64,000 bases of DNA, from positions 124,001 through 188,000 of the forward strand of contig NZ_JACSPY010000005.1 in assembly GCF_014836885.1 (NCBI RefSeq), read 5' to 3'. Numbering within the stretch: the stretch's first letter is position 1; every line of letters begins with the position of its first letter. The translations under genes were made by a program, and so were the position numbers. Under the pieces are notes generated by a model that was not told where the DNA came from, made no database searches, and worked only from the letters and a program-made list of their open reading frames with translations. The DNA is from Brevibacterium gallinarum (GTDB taxonomy: Bacteria; Actinomycetota; Actinomycetes; Actinomycetales; Brevibacteriaceae). Positions 39,764 to 48,680 of this stretch are shown here, in pieces.

Positions 39764-41035
39764 TTGACGCCTGAATCCCGTGCGAGCCACACCGCTGGCA
39801 GTGGCCTGAGCAACGCAGCTGTGGCCGACCAGCTGGAAGCGATGATGCCGCAGCTCGAAGCCGACTACCGCGAGTTCCACGCGCATCCGGAACTGTCGAT
39901 GCAGGAGACCTGGACTGCCGGCCGGATCGAAGAACACCTGCGCGAACTCGACCTGACTCCGCAGCGCTTCGGCGGCACCGGCGTCGTTGCCGTCGTGGAG
40001 AACGGAGACGGCCCAGTCGTCGCCTACCGCGCGGATACGGACGGCCTGCCGATCGATGAGGACACCGGTCTCGAGTACGCCTCCACGGTACGCGGGACGC
40101 TGGCCGACGGCACCGAGACGCCCGTGATGCACGGCTGCGGACACGACACCCACATCACAGTGGCACTCGGCATCGCCAGGCTGCTGACCAGCAACCGGGA
40201 GGCATGGTCGGGCACCGTCATCATGATCTTCCAGCCGGGAGAGGAAACCGGTGAAGGCGCGCTTGCCATGCTCGAAGACGGACTGTGGGAGAAGCTGCCG
40301 AAACCGCAGGCTGTCTACGGCCAGCACGTCTGGCCGAACTTCGCCGGCCAGGTGAGCCTGTCAGCAGGCACGGCGATGGCCATGTCGGACTGCCTGCGAG
40401 TGACGGTGCGCGGCAAGCAGGCGCACGGCTCCCAGCCCGAGGCTGCGATCGACCCGATTGTGCTCGCAGCCTTCATGGTCACGCGACTGCAGACCGTTGT
40501 CTCACGTGAGATCTCCGCCCGCGAGGCGGTGGTCGTGACGATCGCGACGATCCGCGGTGGTTTGAAGGAGAACATCATCCCGGACTCCGCAGAGTTCACG
40601 ATGAATATCCGCACCTTCAGTGAGGAGGTGCGTGCAGACGTTCTCGCCGCGATCGAGCGGATCATCTACGCGGAAGCCGAGGCCTCAGGTGCTCCGAAGC
40701 CGAGCATCGAAGAGATGTACCGGTTCCCGCGCTGCTACAACAGCCCCCAGCATGCCGAGGAGCTGAAGAGCGTCTTCTCATCGGCGATCGGTGAGGACAA
40801 TGTCGAACTCACCGAGCCGGTTACCGGCTCTGAGGATGTCGGTCGGTTCGGTGACTCCATCGGCGTGCCGTACGTGTACTGGTTCTTCGGTGCGTACTCG
40901 GAAGAGAAGATGGCGACCGAAGGCGGTCCTGCAGGCAACCATTCGCCGTTCTTCGCTCCTGATGAGGTCGCCAAGACCTTGAGCACGGGTGTGCGCACCG
41001 GGATCGCTGCGATCCTGCACGAGCTGCAGCGATGA
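39764..41035 (+). CDS. M20D family amidohydrolase
   Basis: A 423-residue metal-dependent amidohydrolase. FHAHPELSMQE opens the catalytic domain, YRADTDGLPI gives the Asp pair, HGCGHDTHITVALG carries the metal-binding Cys-His-Asp, and IFQPGEETGEGA the Glu-Glu catalytic pair; GKQAHGSQPEAAIDP begins the lid domain, and AGNHSPFF near the end supplies the last His. The family hydrolyses N-acyl amino acids, indole-3-acetyl conjugates or small peptides. TTG 39764 is supported by GGAGGA 5-6 nt upstream. The two membrane proteins upstream probably import its substrate. Confidence 0.82.
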   Translation: MTPESRASHTAGSGLSNAAVADQLEAMMPQLEADYREFHAHPELSMQETWTAGRIEEHLRELDLTPQRFGGTGVVAVVENGDGPVVAYRADTDGLPIDEDTGLEYASTVRGTLADGTETPVMHGCGHDTHITVALGIARLLTSNREAWSGTVIMIFQPGEETGEGALAMLEDGLWEKLPKPQAVYGQHVWPNFAGQVSLSAGTAMAMSDCLRVTVRGKQAHGSQPEAAIDPIVLAAFMVTRLQTVVSREISAREAVVVTIATIRGGLKENIIPDSAEFTMNIRTFSEEVRADVLAAIERIIYAEAEASGAPKPSIEEMYRFPRCYNSPQHAEELKSVFSSAIGEDNVELTEPVTGSEDVGRFGDSIGVPYVYWFFGAYSEEKMATEGGPAGNHSPFFAPDEVAKTLSTGVRTGIAAILHELQR

Positions 41036-41133
41036 GGGAATAGTTGGCTGCGCGGACTGCTGGCCGCGGTGGTTCAGATGTGCGATTCTTGCAGGTGAGA
41101 CCGTTTGATCGAGTGTCGCGCTGAGGAGGCAAC

Positions 41134-41451
41134 ATGTATTTCATCGTCGTCAAGTTCCCCGTCAAGGATGAGAGCGTCGAGCAGTGGCCGGAGATCGTCC
41201 GCGAGTTCACCGAGGCGACCCGCGCTGAACCGGGCAACCTGTGGTTCGAGTGGTCGCGCAGCCTGGACAACCCCAACGAATTCATCCTGTGCGAGGCGTT
41301 CACCGACGAGGGCGCGGAACCGCATGTCACCAGCGACCACTTCGCCAAGGGACTCGAAGCGATGAAGCCGCACATCACGGCGACGCCAAAGATCCTGTCG
41401 CGTCAGGTCGACGGCGATGGCTGGGACGAGATGGGCGAACTGCAGGTGTGA
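41134..41451 (+). CDS. Antibiotic biosynthesis monooxygenase-domain protein
   Basis: A 105-residue dimeric alpha-beta barrel protein. YFIVVKFPVKDE (strand 1), FTEATRAEPGNLWFEW (helix 1 and strand 2) and FILCEAFTDEGAEPHVTSDHF are the ABM/YgiN signature, with the His of HVTSDHF near the active-site pocket. Such proteins oxidise quinols or act as small-molecule binding enzymes without a cofactor. GAGGAG precedes the ATG at 8 nt. It ends 99 bp before the first CRISPR repeat, so the CRISPR leader lies directly downstream. Confidence 0.78.
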   Translation: MYFIVVKFPVKDESVEQWPEIVREFTEATRAEPGNLWFEWSRSLDNPNEFILCEAFTDEGAEPHVTSDHFAKGLEAMKPHITATPKILSRQVDGDGWDEMGELQV

Positions 41452-41550
41452 GGAGCCACCTCACTGGCTTCACAGAGTCCAGCATCGTCTGAATCCCCAG
41501 AAGTGAATGCGATCTGACCATGCTCTGGGTATCGTTGCAGGTCAATTAGT
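41452..41550 (+). promoter_or_regulatory. Candidate CRISPR leader
   Basis: The 99 bp between the monooxygenase stop and the first repeat is the leader-side flank: repeat orientation matches the transcribed strand of type I-E arrays, and the opposite end has the degenerate repeat. The last 35 bp (ATCGTTGCAGGTCAATTAGT at its end) is AT-richer than the surroundings. The promoter was not identified with confidence. Confidence 0.5.
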
Positions 41551-44023
41551 ATGCTCCCCGCGCACGCGGGGATGAGCCCCGGTGCTCCTTCTCAGCAAGC
41601 TGCCGGGCGGCATGCTCCCCGCGCACGCGGGGATGAGCCCTGAGGGCAGATGTGCTGATGGCGCGAGCCGGGATGCTCCCCGCGCACGCGGGGATGAGCC
41701 CTCTGGTCGGGATTGCGACGATCGACCTCACGAATGCTCCCCGCGCACGCGGGGATGAGCCGTAACGGAAGATGTCGAACTCGGCGGTGTAGTTATGCTC
41801 CCCGCGCACGCGGGGATGAGCCCTACACGCCAGCAGCCCAATACTCACGCGCATGATGCTCCCCGCGCACGCGGGGATGAGCCCAGACCGGCATACCGTT
41901 GCAGTGTCAACTCGGCATGCTCCCCGCGCACGCGGGGATGAGCCTGGTTGATGATCTCCAGCTGGTACTCGACGCTGATGCTCCCCGCGCACGCGGGGAT
42001 GAGCCCTCTTCGAGACCGCCGACGCGCAGATCGGCATCATGCTCCCCGCGCACGCGGGGATGAGCCCCACGCCGTCAGAGGCTCGCGAGAAACGGTGCCA
42101 TGCTCCCCGCGCACGCGGGGATGAGCCCCACGAGGAGACAACATGAACACAAGACCAGACATGCTCCCCGCGCACGCGGGGATGAGCCCCGTAGGAACCG
42201 ACCTCAGCGATCTGCTGGCCCATGCTCCCCGCGCACGCGGGGATGAGCCGCCTGCGAGAGACTCCACTTTCGGCCCCATCGTATGCTCCCCGCGCACGCG
42301 GGGATGAGCCGTAGTCCCCGGCGCGGCGTCCTGCCTCAGTGAAATGCTCCCCGCGCACGCGGGGATGAGCCGCGCTGGGACTCCAACGGAAGCGCCCGGT
42401 GCTTATGCTCCCCGCGCACGCGGGGATGAGCCCAGCCCGGCCTCGATGTGCCGCTGGTAGGCGTGATGCTCCCCGCGCACGCGGGGATGAGCCCCCCCCC
42501 TCCCCGTCGACTACGCGGCCGACCGAGGCATGCTCCCCGCGCACGCGGGGATGAGCCCTCCCAGGGCCTCGATACGGCCCGCCCCGCCCGATGCTCCCCG
42601 CGCACGCGGGGATGAGCCCGGTCTCAACGATGACCGATGAGACGGCACCAGATGCTCCCCGCGCACGCGGGGATGAGCCCACCTCAGCGGGCAGCCGCAG
42701 CCGCAGCTTCACATGCTCCCCGCGCACGCGGGGATGAGCCCGTGCCATAAGTTCCCCTCCAGCGGGCACCCACATGCTCCCCGCGCACGCGGGGATGAGC
42801 CGTTGGTCAACGGCATCACGTATGTCAACAAGCCATGCTCCCCGCGCACGCGGGGATGAGCCCACTGGTTTCTGTGAGGTTGTTGCCGGGGTGTGATGCT
42901 CCCCGCGCACGCGGGGATGAGCCGAGTTTCGGCGCGTTGAACCCCGGATTCGATGCATGCTCCCCGCGCACGCGGGGATGAGCCCGGCGCGGTGGATGGT
43001 GACCGGATTCTGCGTAACATGCTCCCCGCGCACGCGGGGATGAGCCCCCTCGGATGTTCACGCCGTGCGCGAGGGCCGGATGCTCCCCGCGCACGCGGGG
43101 ATGAGCCCAAGGACCTCGCGGGGCGGACAAGAACACCGCCATGCTCCCCGCGCACGCGGGGATGAGCCCCAGGCCCGGTTGCGGGTGCGCCCGGCGCTGG
43201 GATGCTCCCCGCGCACGCGGGGATGAGCCTGCATCAACCGCGGCGGCCTTGTCATCGACCATATGCTCCCCGCGCACGCGGGGATGAGCCACCGGCCGGT
43301 GAGCAGGAAGTCGGCGATGAACTTATGCTCCCCGCGCACGCGGGGATGAGCCGCGGTGCCGCAACGTGTGACCAGTCCAGGCGCCATGCTCCCCGCGCAC
43401 GCGGGGATGAGCCCTCCAGATCGTCATACTCCGGGCCCTCGCTCATATGCTCCCCGCGCACGCGGGGATGAGCCCCCCGACGCGTAGACCAGAGCCCACA
43501 AGTAGAATGCTCCCCGCGCACGCGGGGATGAGCCTAAGCCGTCAGCCACTGGTCATATACGGCAGTCATGCTCCCCGCGCACGCGGGGATGAGCCGGGTG
43601 AGGGTTGTGGAGGAGGCAGCGATGGGAGATGCTCCCCGCGCACGCGGGGATGAGCCCGGCTGTGGCGAAGCCCGACCCCGCTTCATTGGATGCTCCCCGC
43701 GCACGCGGGGATGAGCCCGTGCGGAGGGCGCGCTCACCTGTCGCGGCCCAATGCTCCCCGCGCACGCGGGGATGAGCCCCGTTCCGCCTCACGACGGTAC
43801 AGATCGAACTCATGCTCCCCGCGCACGCGGGGATGAGCCTCGTACCTGGCGTGTGAGTACCGCATCATGGCCGATGCTCCCCGCGCACGCGGGGATGAGC
43901 CCGCAAACGTCGCGAAGACGAAGCGAAACGCCGCATGCTCCCCGCGCACGCGGGGATGAGCCCGCCGAATACGAACACCCCGACTGCCTGACCTGATGCT
44001 CCCCGCGCACGCAGGGAGCGTTT
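41551..44023 (+). CRISPR. Type I-E CRISPR array, 41 repeats and 40 spacers
   Basis: Forty identical 28-bp repeats (starting ATGCTCCCCGCGCACGCGGG, ending GATGAGCC) recur at a 61-bp period from 41551, plus a 41st at 43996 that keeps only the first 17 bases. The hairpin CCCCGCG-CAC-CGCGGGG-like core is that of type I-E repeats. Counting the next base as repeat position 29, it is C in about 27 cases, G in 8, T in 4 and A in 1. Spacers are mostly 33 bp after the 28-bp core; five intervals deviate (one 64 bp, three 62 bp, one 60 bp). Transcription left to right is expected. No cas gene lies in the window, so processing must rely on cas genes elsewhere. Confidence 0.97.
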
Positions 44024-44259
44024 CGGGTTCTGAGCGACAAACGGCTCATCTCCGGTGCAGCCAGAGCGCAGTGACACAGGTCTCAGTGTACAAGCGATGG
44101 GCCCGGGCGTGCGGCAGGGAGAGGATTGTTCTCGAGGAGCGATCTAGGAAGCTTCCTGCTGTTGGCTTCGCTCCTCCAGCAACGCAGACAATGCCGTTAT
44201 GAAGAGGGGTAGAGCCGACTGCACACTGGCCTACTCCAGGTTCGGAATCAACAGCCTGC
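44024..44259. other. Gap after the CRISPR array
   Basis: 236 bp between the degenerate last repeat and a small convergent gene. I see no gene, cas fragment or clear repeat; an open frame of 122 codons crossing it on the minus strand has no ribosome binding site and overlaps the small gene downstream. Confidence 0.4.
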
Positions 44260-44526
44260 TCATCCACGCTGCTGTCTGGCGCAGACCCGAATCGCCTCGG
44301 AGACCGAGGTCCCGGGATGCTCCGAGCGGTAGTTCTTGATGTCCTCCGGCGTGACGCCTTCAGGGAGCTTCGAAACGCCGGCAGGGTTGCCCAGGATCGG
44401 CCTGCTGAAGGCAAAGGCCGCCGCCAGCGCCGCGAGCGCTGTGAGCATGGCGGCCGTTGCGTTCCCGGCGAAGTGGAAACCGAGAGCGCCCAGCGCTAAG
44501 AGGGTGACTGAGATCGCTCTGATCAT
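44260..44526 (-). CDS. Small membrane protein of unknown function
   Basis: An 88-residue protein with two hydrophobic segments (about residues 4-24 and 27-47) and a polar C-terminal half, GVTPEDIKNYRSEHPGTS, that looks like a short helical domain. ATG 44526 has AAGGAG 6 nt upstream on the minus strand; the in-frame codons further up lack this. One Cys lies near the C-terminus (VCARQQ). It sits between the CRISPR array and the CoA ligase gene. No family recognised. Confidence 0.55.
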   Translation of the reverse strand: MIRAISVTLLALGALGFHFAGNATAAMLTALAALAAAFAFSRPILGNPAGVSKLPEGVTPEDIKNYRSEHPGTSVSEAIRVCARQQRG

Positions 44527-44630
44527 GCTTCTCCTTCGCTGACGCACGGGTTCGTGATCGGGGTAAAGCCGGGGAGCCAGCCCATCTGCGCCGCGCTCCG
44601 CTTTCGGTCGCTCGGCGCACGCCCACCCTA

Positions 44631-46322
44631 CTACTTCACCAGCTCCTCAGCCTTCGCCCGCAGCTCGACCTTGCGGATCTTGCCGGAGACGGTCATCGGG
44701 AACTCGTCGGTGATCTGCAGGTAGCGCGGGATCTTGTAATGCGCCAGCTGGCCGGAGCAGAACTCGCGCAGCCCCTCGATCGTCAGCTCCTGAGCACCGT
44801 CGCGCAGGATCACCCAGGCCATGAGCTCCTCGCCGTACTTCTCATCGGAGACCCCAACCACCTGCACATCGCGGATCGCCGGATGCTGATAGAGGAACTC
44901 CTCGATCTCACGCGGGTAGATGTTCTCGCCACCGCGGATCACCATGTCCTTGATCCGGCCGGTGATGTTGAGGTACCCGTCGTCGTCCATGATCGCCAGG
45001 TCCCCGGTGTGCATCCAGCGGGCGGCGTCGATCGCCTCGGCGGTCTTGTCCGGTTCCTTCCAGTACCCGAGCATGACGCAGTAGCCGCGCGTGCACAGCT
45101 CGCCCTTCTCACCGCGCGGCACCGTCAGCCCGGTGACCGGGTCGACGACCTTGACCTCGGTGTGCGGCATCACCCGGCCGACGGTCTCGGTGCGGCGCTC
45201 CAGGCTGTCGTCGGTGCGGGTCATCGTCGACACCGGCGCGGTCTCGGTCATGCCGTAGCAGATCGCCACCTCGGACATGTGCATGTCGCTGATGACCCGC
45301 TTCATCACCTCGACCGGGCAGGTCGAGCCGGCCATGACGCCGGTGCGCAGCGACGAGAGATCGAAGTCGGCGAAGTTCGCAAGCTCCAGTTCGGCGATGA
45401 ACATCGTCGGCACCCCGTACAGGGAGGTGGCCTTCTCATCGGCGACCGCCTGCAGGGTCGCCTGCGGGTCGAAGCCGGGGGACGGGATGACCGCGCACGC
45501 CCCGTGGGAGTAGATGTCGAGGTTGCCGATGACCATCCCGAAGCAGTGGAAGAACGGCACCGGCAGGCACACGATGTCCTCTTCGGTGTAGCTGAGCAGC
45601 TCGCCGATGAAGTAGCCGTTGTTGAGGATGTTGTGGTGGCTTAGGGTCACGCCTTTGGGGAAGCCGGTGGTTCCCGAGGTGTACTGGATGTTGATCGGCT
45701 CGTCGGCTCCCAGCTCGGCTGCCAGCGTTGCGAGCCGGATGTCGGCCTTGACCGCCGGGCGGTCCATGAGCTCCCGGCCGCGGGCGAGGAGGTGACCGAA
45801 CGACTCCGACTCATCCAGGCCGCCGGCAGGGGAGGTGACGACCGCCTCGGCGGCGGTGTCGATGAAGACCAGCCGCAGGTTCGCCACCGCACCGGCCACC
45901 TCGCGGGCCAGTGCCACGAAGTCCGAGTGCAGGGCGGCCATCTGCGAGATGAGCAGCGTCGTGCCGGACTGGTTGATGACGTATTCGAGCTCGTGGGCCC
46001 GGTAGGCGGGGTTGATGTTGACCAGGATCGCGCCGATCTTCGCGGTCGCGTACTGCACGATCGTCCACTCCGGCAGGTTCTGCGCCCAGATCCCGACCCG
46101 GTCGCCCTTGGAGATCCCGCGGTCGATGAGCGCCATCGCCAGCGCGTCGGTGTCGGCATCGAGCTCGGCATAGGTCCAGCGCCGCCCGGTCGGGGCGTCG
46201 ATGAGCGCCTCGCGGTCAGGGAACCGGGCGACGCTCTTCTTGAAGTTCGCGCCGATCGTGTCACCGAGCAGCGGCTGGGACGACGTGCCCGAGGTGTAGG
46301 AGAGTTCTCGTTGTGCGCTCAC
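44631..46322 (-). CDS. AMP-binding acyl-CoA synthetase (FadD35-like)
   Basis: A 563-residue adenylating enzyme: P-loop [11 protein letters not shown] (about residue 210), [11 protein letters not shown] (A5), the [14 protein letters not shown] motif (A7), [18 protein letters not shown] (A8 hinge) and the catalytic Lys in [12 protein letters not shown]. It should activate a fatty or branched acid to its acyl-CoA. The GTG 46322 start is supported by GAGGAG 7 nt upstream; the open frame runs much further upstream through the antisense of the MaoC gene. In M. tuberculosis the fadD35 homologue sits beside the leucine-catabolic accD1/accA1 cluster, here 18 kb away. Confidence 0.87.
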   Translation of the reverse strand: MSAQRELSYTSGTSSQPLLGDTIGANFKKSVARFPDREALIDAPTGRRWTYAELDADTDALAMALIDRGISKGDRVGIWAQNLPEWTIVQYATAKIGAILVNINPAYRAHELEYVINQSGTTLLISQMAALHSDFVALAREVAGAVANLRLVFIDTAAEAVVTSPAGGLDESESFGHLLARGRELMDRPAVKADIRLATLAAELGADEPINIQYTSGTTGFPKGVTLSHHNILNNGYFIGELLSYTEEDIVCLPVPFFHCFGMVIGNLDIYSHGACAVIPSPGFDPQATLQAVADEKATSLYGVPTMFIAELELANFADFDLSSLRTGVMAGSTCPVEVMKRVISDMHMSEVAICYGMTETAPVSTMTRTDDSLERRTETVGRVMPHTEVKVVDPVTGLTVPRGEKGELCTRGYCVMLGYWKEPDKTAEAIDAARWMHTGDLAIMDDDGYLNITGRIKDMVIRGGENIYPREIEEFLYQHPAIRDVQVVGVSDEKYGEELMAWVILRDGAQELTIEGLREFCSGQLAHYKIPRYLQITDEFPMTVSGKIRKVELRAKAEELVK

Positions 46323-46500
46323 GTGATGGCTCCTCATCGAGATCGTGGTGTGACTGCCGTCACCGGATGTGGTGCCCATCATAAACGGCGGTGTCGCCGC
46401 CGTGCATGCCGGGTCCCGAGCTCGGCTGCAGCCCGCTGACAGGGGGCGCAGAAGCCTGAGCATGAGAGCTGCCCGAGTGCCCTGTGTCACCTCCGGCTTG

Positions 46501-46506
46501 TACGCT
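46501..46506 (+). promoter_or_regulatory. -10 box of the MaoC gene
   Basis: TACGCT followed by 6 nt and then ATG 46513, with no Shine-Dalgarno sequence; consistent with a leaderless transcript of the MaoC-CitE-def operon. Confidence 0.5.
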
Positions 46507-46512
46507 TGAGCC

Positions 46513-47073
46513 ATGACTGAGAACACGCCTTCGCCCCAGCAGAACGGCGCCGCCGATGCCGCCCAGCCGGACGCTGCCGAGCCCACCCACGTCATCCAGC
46601 AGCGTGGACTGTGGTTCGAGGAGTTCGAGATCGGTGCGGTGTACAAGCACGCCCCCGGCCGCACCATCACCGAGGCCGACAACACCTGGTTCACCGCCGT
46701 GACGATGAACACCCAGGCACTCCACCTCGATGCCGCCTTCGCTGAGACCGAGCCGTTCGGACAGCGCCTGGTGAACTCGATGTTCACGCTGGCCACCCTC
46801 GTCGGGCTCTCGGTCTCGCAGCTGACCCAGGGCACGATCGTCGGCAACCTCGGCTTCTCCGAGGTCGCCTTCCCCAAGCCGCTGTTCCACGGCGACACCC
46901 TGTACGCGGAGACGAAGATCGTCGACAAGCGCCTGTCGAACTCCCGCCCCGGCCAGGGCATCGTGAGCCTGGAGCACATCGGCCGCAACCAGCACGGCGA
47001 CATCGTCGCCAAGGCGGTGCGCAAGACGATGGTCTTCACCTCCGATCACGCCACCGCAGGCAAGGAGGCGTGA
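46513..47073 (+). CDS. MaoC-family dehydratase
   Basis: A 186-residue hot-dog fold enoyl-CoA hydratase-type protein. An acidic, Ala/Pro-rich N-terminus (1-30) is followed by [26 protein letters not shown] (catalytic Asp-His region with [11 protein letters not shown]) and [17 protein letters not shown]. The paired CitE-like gene starts within this stop. In M. tuberculosis the equivalent pair (Rv2499c-Rv2498c) belongs to leucine/itaconate catabolism, where a MaoC hydratase feeds a beta-hydroxyacyl-CoA lyase. That role is likely here by homology of arrangement. Confidence 0.82.
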   Translation: MTENTPSPQQNGAADAAQPDAAEPTHVIQQRGLWFEEFEIGAVYKHAPGRTITEADNTWFTAVTMNTQALHLDAAFAETEPFGQRLVNSMFTLATLVGLSVSQLTQGTIVGNLGFSEVAFPKPLFHGDTLYAETKIVDKRLSNSRPGQGIVSLEHIGRNQHGDIVAKAVRKTMVFTSDHATAGKEA

Positions 47074-47891
47074 TGTCCTTCGCGTTCGCTCCCGCCTGGC
47101 TGTTCGTCCCGGCCGATCGCCCGGACCGATACCGCAAGGCCGCTGACCGCTCCGATATCGTCATCGTCGACCTCGAAGACGCCGTCGCCGAGGCGGACAA
47201 GGCCGCTGCCCGGAAGGCGCTGGCTGAGCACACAGCTGGCGACGATGCCCTCGATCCGGCCCGCACCGTCATCCGGGTCAACGCCCCGGACACCGAGCAC
47301 TTCGCCGCTGACCTCGAGCTGCTCGCCGGTCTGCCGTTCACCCACGTCATGCTGCCCAAGGCAGAGGGCGCTGCCGGGCCCGAGGCGCTGGCTGAGTATG
47401 AGGTCATCGCCCTCATCGAGACGGCCAAGGGCGGCATCAGCGCCGCAGAGGTCGCCGCCGCAGAGAACGTCACAGCCCTCATGTGGGGCGCCGAAGACCT
47501 GACCGCCGACCTGGGCGGCGGGTCCTCCCGCAAAGCCGATGGCACGTACCGGGACGTCTGCCGCACCGTGCGCTCGCTGACGCTGTTGGCGGCGAAGGCC
47601 CACGGCAAGCGCGCCCTCGATTCGATCTGGGCGGCCATCGACGATCTCGACGGCCTCGCTGTTGAGACCGAGGATGCCGTCGAATCCGGTTTCGACGGGA
47701 AGGTCTCGATCCATCCCAAGCACATCGCCGTCGTGCGTGAGGCGTTCGCCCCGACGGACGAGCAGCTGACCTGGGCGAGTGAGGTGCTCGCACTCGCTGA
47801 GACCTCCTCGGGTGCCTTCAGCTACGAGGGCAAGATGATCGACGCCCCGCTGCTCAAGCACGCCCAGACGATCGTGGCCCGCGCCCGATGA
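47073..47891 (+). CDS. CitE-like HpcH/HpaI-family acyl-CoA lyase
   Basis: A 272-residue TIM-barrel lyase. WLFVPADRPDRYRKA begins the fold, VDLEDAVAEADK carries the CoA/metal-binding Asp-Glu, VRVNAPDTEHF the Arg, and ALIETAKGG the second metal Glu; VSIHPKHIAVV closes the barrel. ATG 47073 has AAGGAGG 4 nt upstream; GTG 47070 is an alternative. The M. tuberculosis homologue Rv2498c cleaves (R)-HMG-CoA-like and citramalyl-CoA substrates, so this is the best candidate for the last step of the leucine pathway begun at 23.9 kb. Confidence 0.82.
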   Translation: MSFAFAPAWLFVPADRPDRYRKAADRSDIVIVDLEDAVAEADKAAARKALAEHTAGDDALDPARTVIRVNAPDTEHFAADLELLAGLPFTHVMLPKAEGAAGPEALAEYEVIALIETAKGGISAAEVAAAENVTALMWGAEDLTADLGGGSSRKADGTYRDVCRTVRSLTLLAAKAHGKRALDSIWAAIDDLDGLAVETEDAVESGFDGKVSIHPKHIAVVREAFAPTDEQLTWASEVLALAETSSGAFSYEGKMIDAPLLKHAQTIVARAR

Positions 47892-48622
47892 CCGCACGGA
47901 CGACCCGCGCCGCGCCGACCACGGACTTCGAACCGACCTACCGCGCCGAGCCTACCAGCCGCGTTGAGCCGACCACCGTCGCCGAACAGGTTGAGGCCGC
48001 GCTGGCCGCAGCAGCCGACAACGACGGGATCATCCCGATCGTTGAAGCCGGGCACCCGGTGCTGCGCCAGCCGACCGAGGAGGTCGACGGGCAGGTCGAC
48101 GACGCGACCCTGCAGGAGCTCGCCGCAGCGATGCGCGCCACGATGCAGGCGGCACCCGGTGTCGGGCTCGCCGCCCCGCAGGTCGGCATCAGTCTGCGGA
48201 TGTTCGTCATCGAAGACCCGGCGCCGGTGCTCGGCGAGGTCGCCCGCATCCGCGAGCGCACACCGACGCCGTTCGCAGCGATCGTCAACTCCCGTTACCG
48301 GGCCGTCGGTGACGAGCAGGTGGCCTTCTATGAGGGCTGCCTGTCGATTTCCGGCTACCAGGCCGTCGTCGCCCGCCCGCGCACGATCGCACTCACCGGC
48401 CACCACCTCGGCGGCGGCAGCATCGAACGCGAGATCACCGGCTGGGAGGCGCGCATCGTCGCCCATGAGACCGACCACCTCGACGGGGTGCTCTACACCG
48501 ACCTGGCCGAGATGCGATCGCTGGCCACCTCAGCCCAGGTGGCGCGGTGGTGGAGCCAGCCCAGCGCCGCCGAGGCCGCCCGCGCGCTCGGCTTCGACCT
48601 GCCCGATTCCCCGATCCTGTGA
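47888..48622 (+). CDS. def: Peptide deformylase
   Basis: A 244-residue peptide deformylase that removes the N-formyl group from nascent proteins. All three family motifs are intact: GVGLAAPQVG (about residue 92), EGCLSISGY (Cys151) and AHETDHLDG (His193, Glu194, His197), giving the Fe/Zn site. The first roughly 50 residues are a variable Arg/Thr/Glu-rich extension absent from typical enzymes. Its ATG overlaps the CitE-like stop. The C-terminus has an additional Trp/Ser-rich tail after the metal site. Confidence 0.9.
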   Translation: MTARTTRAAPTTDFEPTYRAEPTSRVEPTTVAEQVEAALAAAADNDGIIPIVEAGHPVLRQPTEEVDGQVDDATLQELAAAMRATMQAAPGVGLAAPQVGISLRMFVIEDPAPVLGEVARIRERTPTPFAAIVNSRYRAVGDEQVAFYEGCLSISGYQAVVARPRTIALTGHHLGGGSIEREITGWEARIVAHETDHLDGVLYTDLAEMRSLATSAQVARWWSQPSAAEAARALGFDLPDSPIL

Positions 48623-48680
48623 CCCCCGATTCCCTGCCCCCGACCTTCTGGTCCCGCGACCCCAGCCCAAGGAGCACACC

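Noticed and set aside
41546-43033. Long minus-strand open frame through the CRISPR array, with SSPRARGA and IPACAGS blocks
   Set aside because: The apparent protein repeats are translations of the CRISPR repeat in three frames; no ribosome binding site and no fold. Several similar open frames on both strands from 42.0 to 44.1 kb are rejected for the same reason.
44046-44414. 122-codon minus-strand frame after the CRISPR array, considered as a cas remnant
   Set aside because: No similarity to Cas proteins that I can see, no ribosome binding site, overlaps a better small gene.
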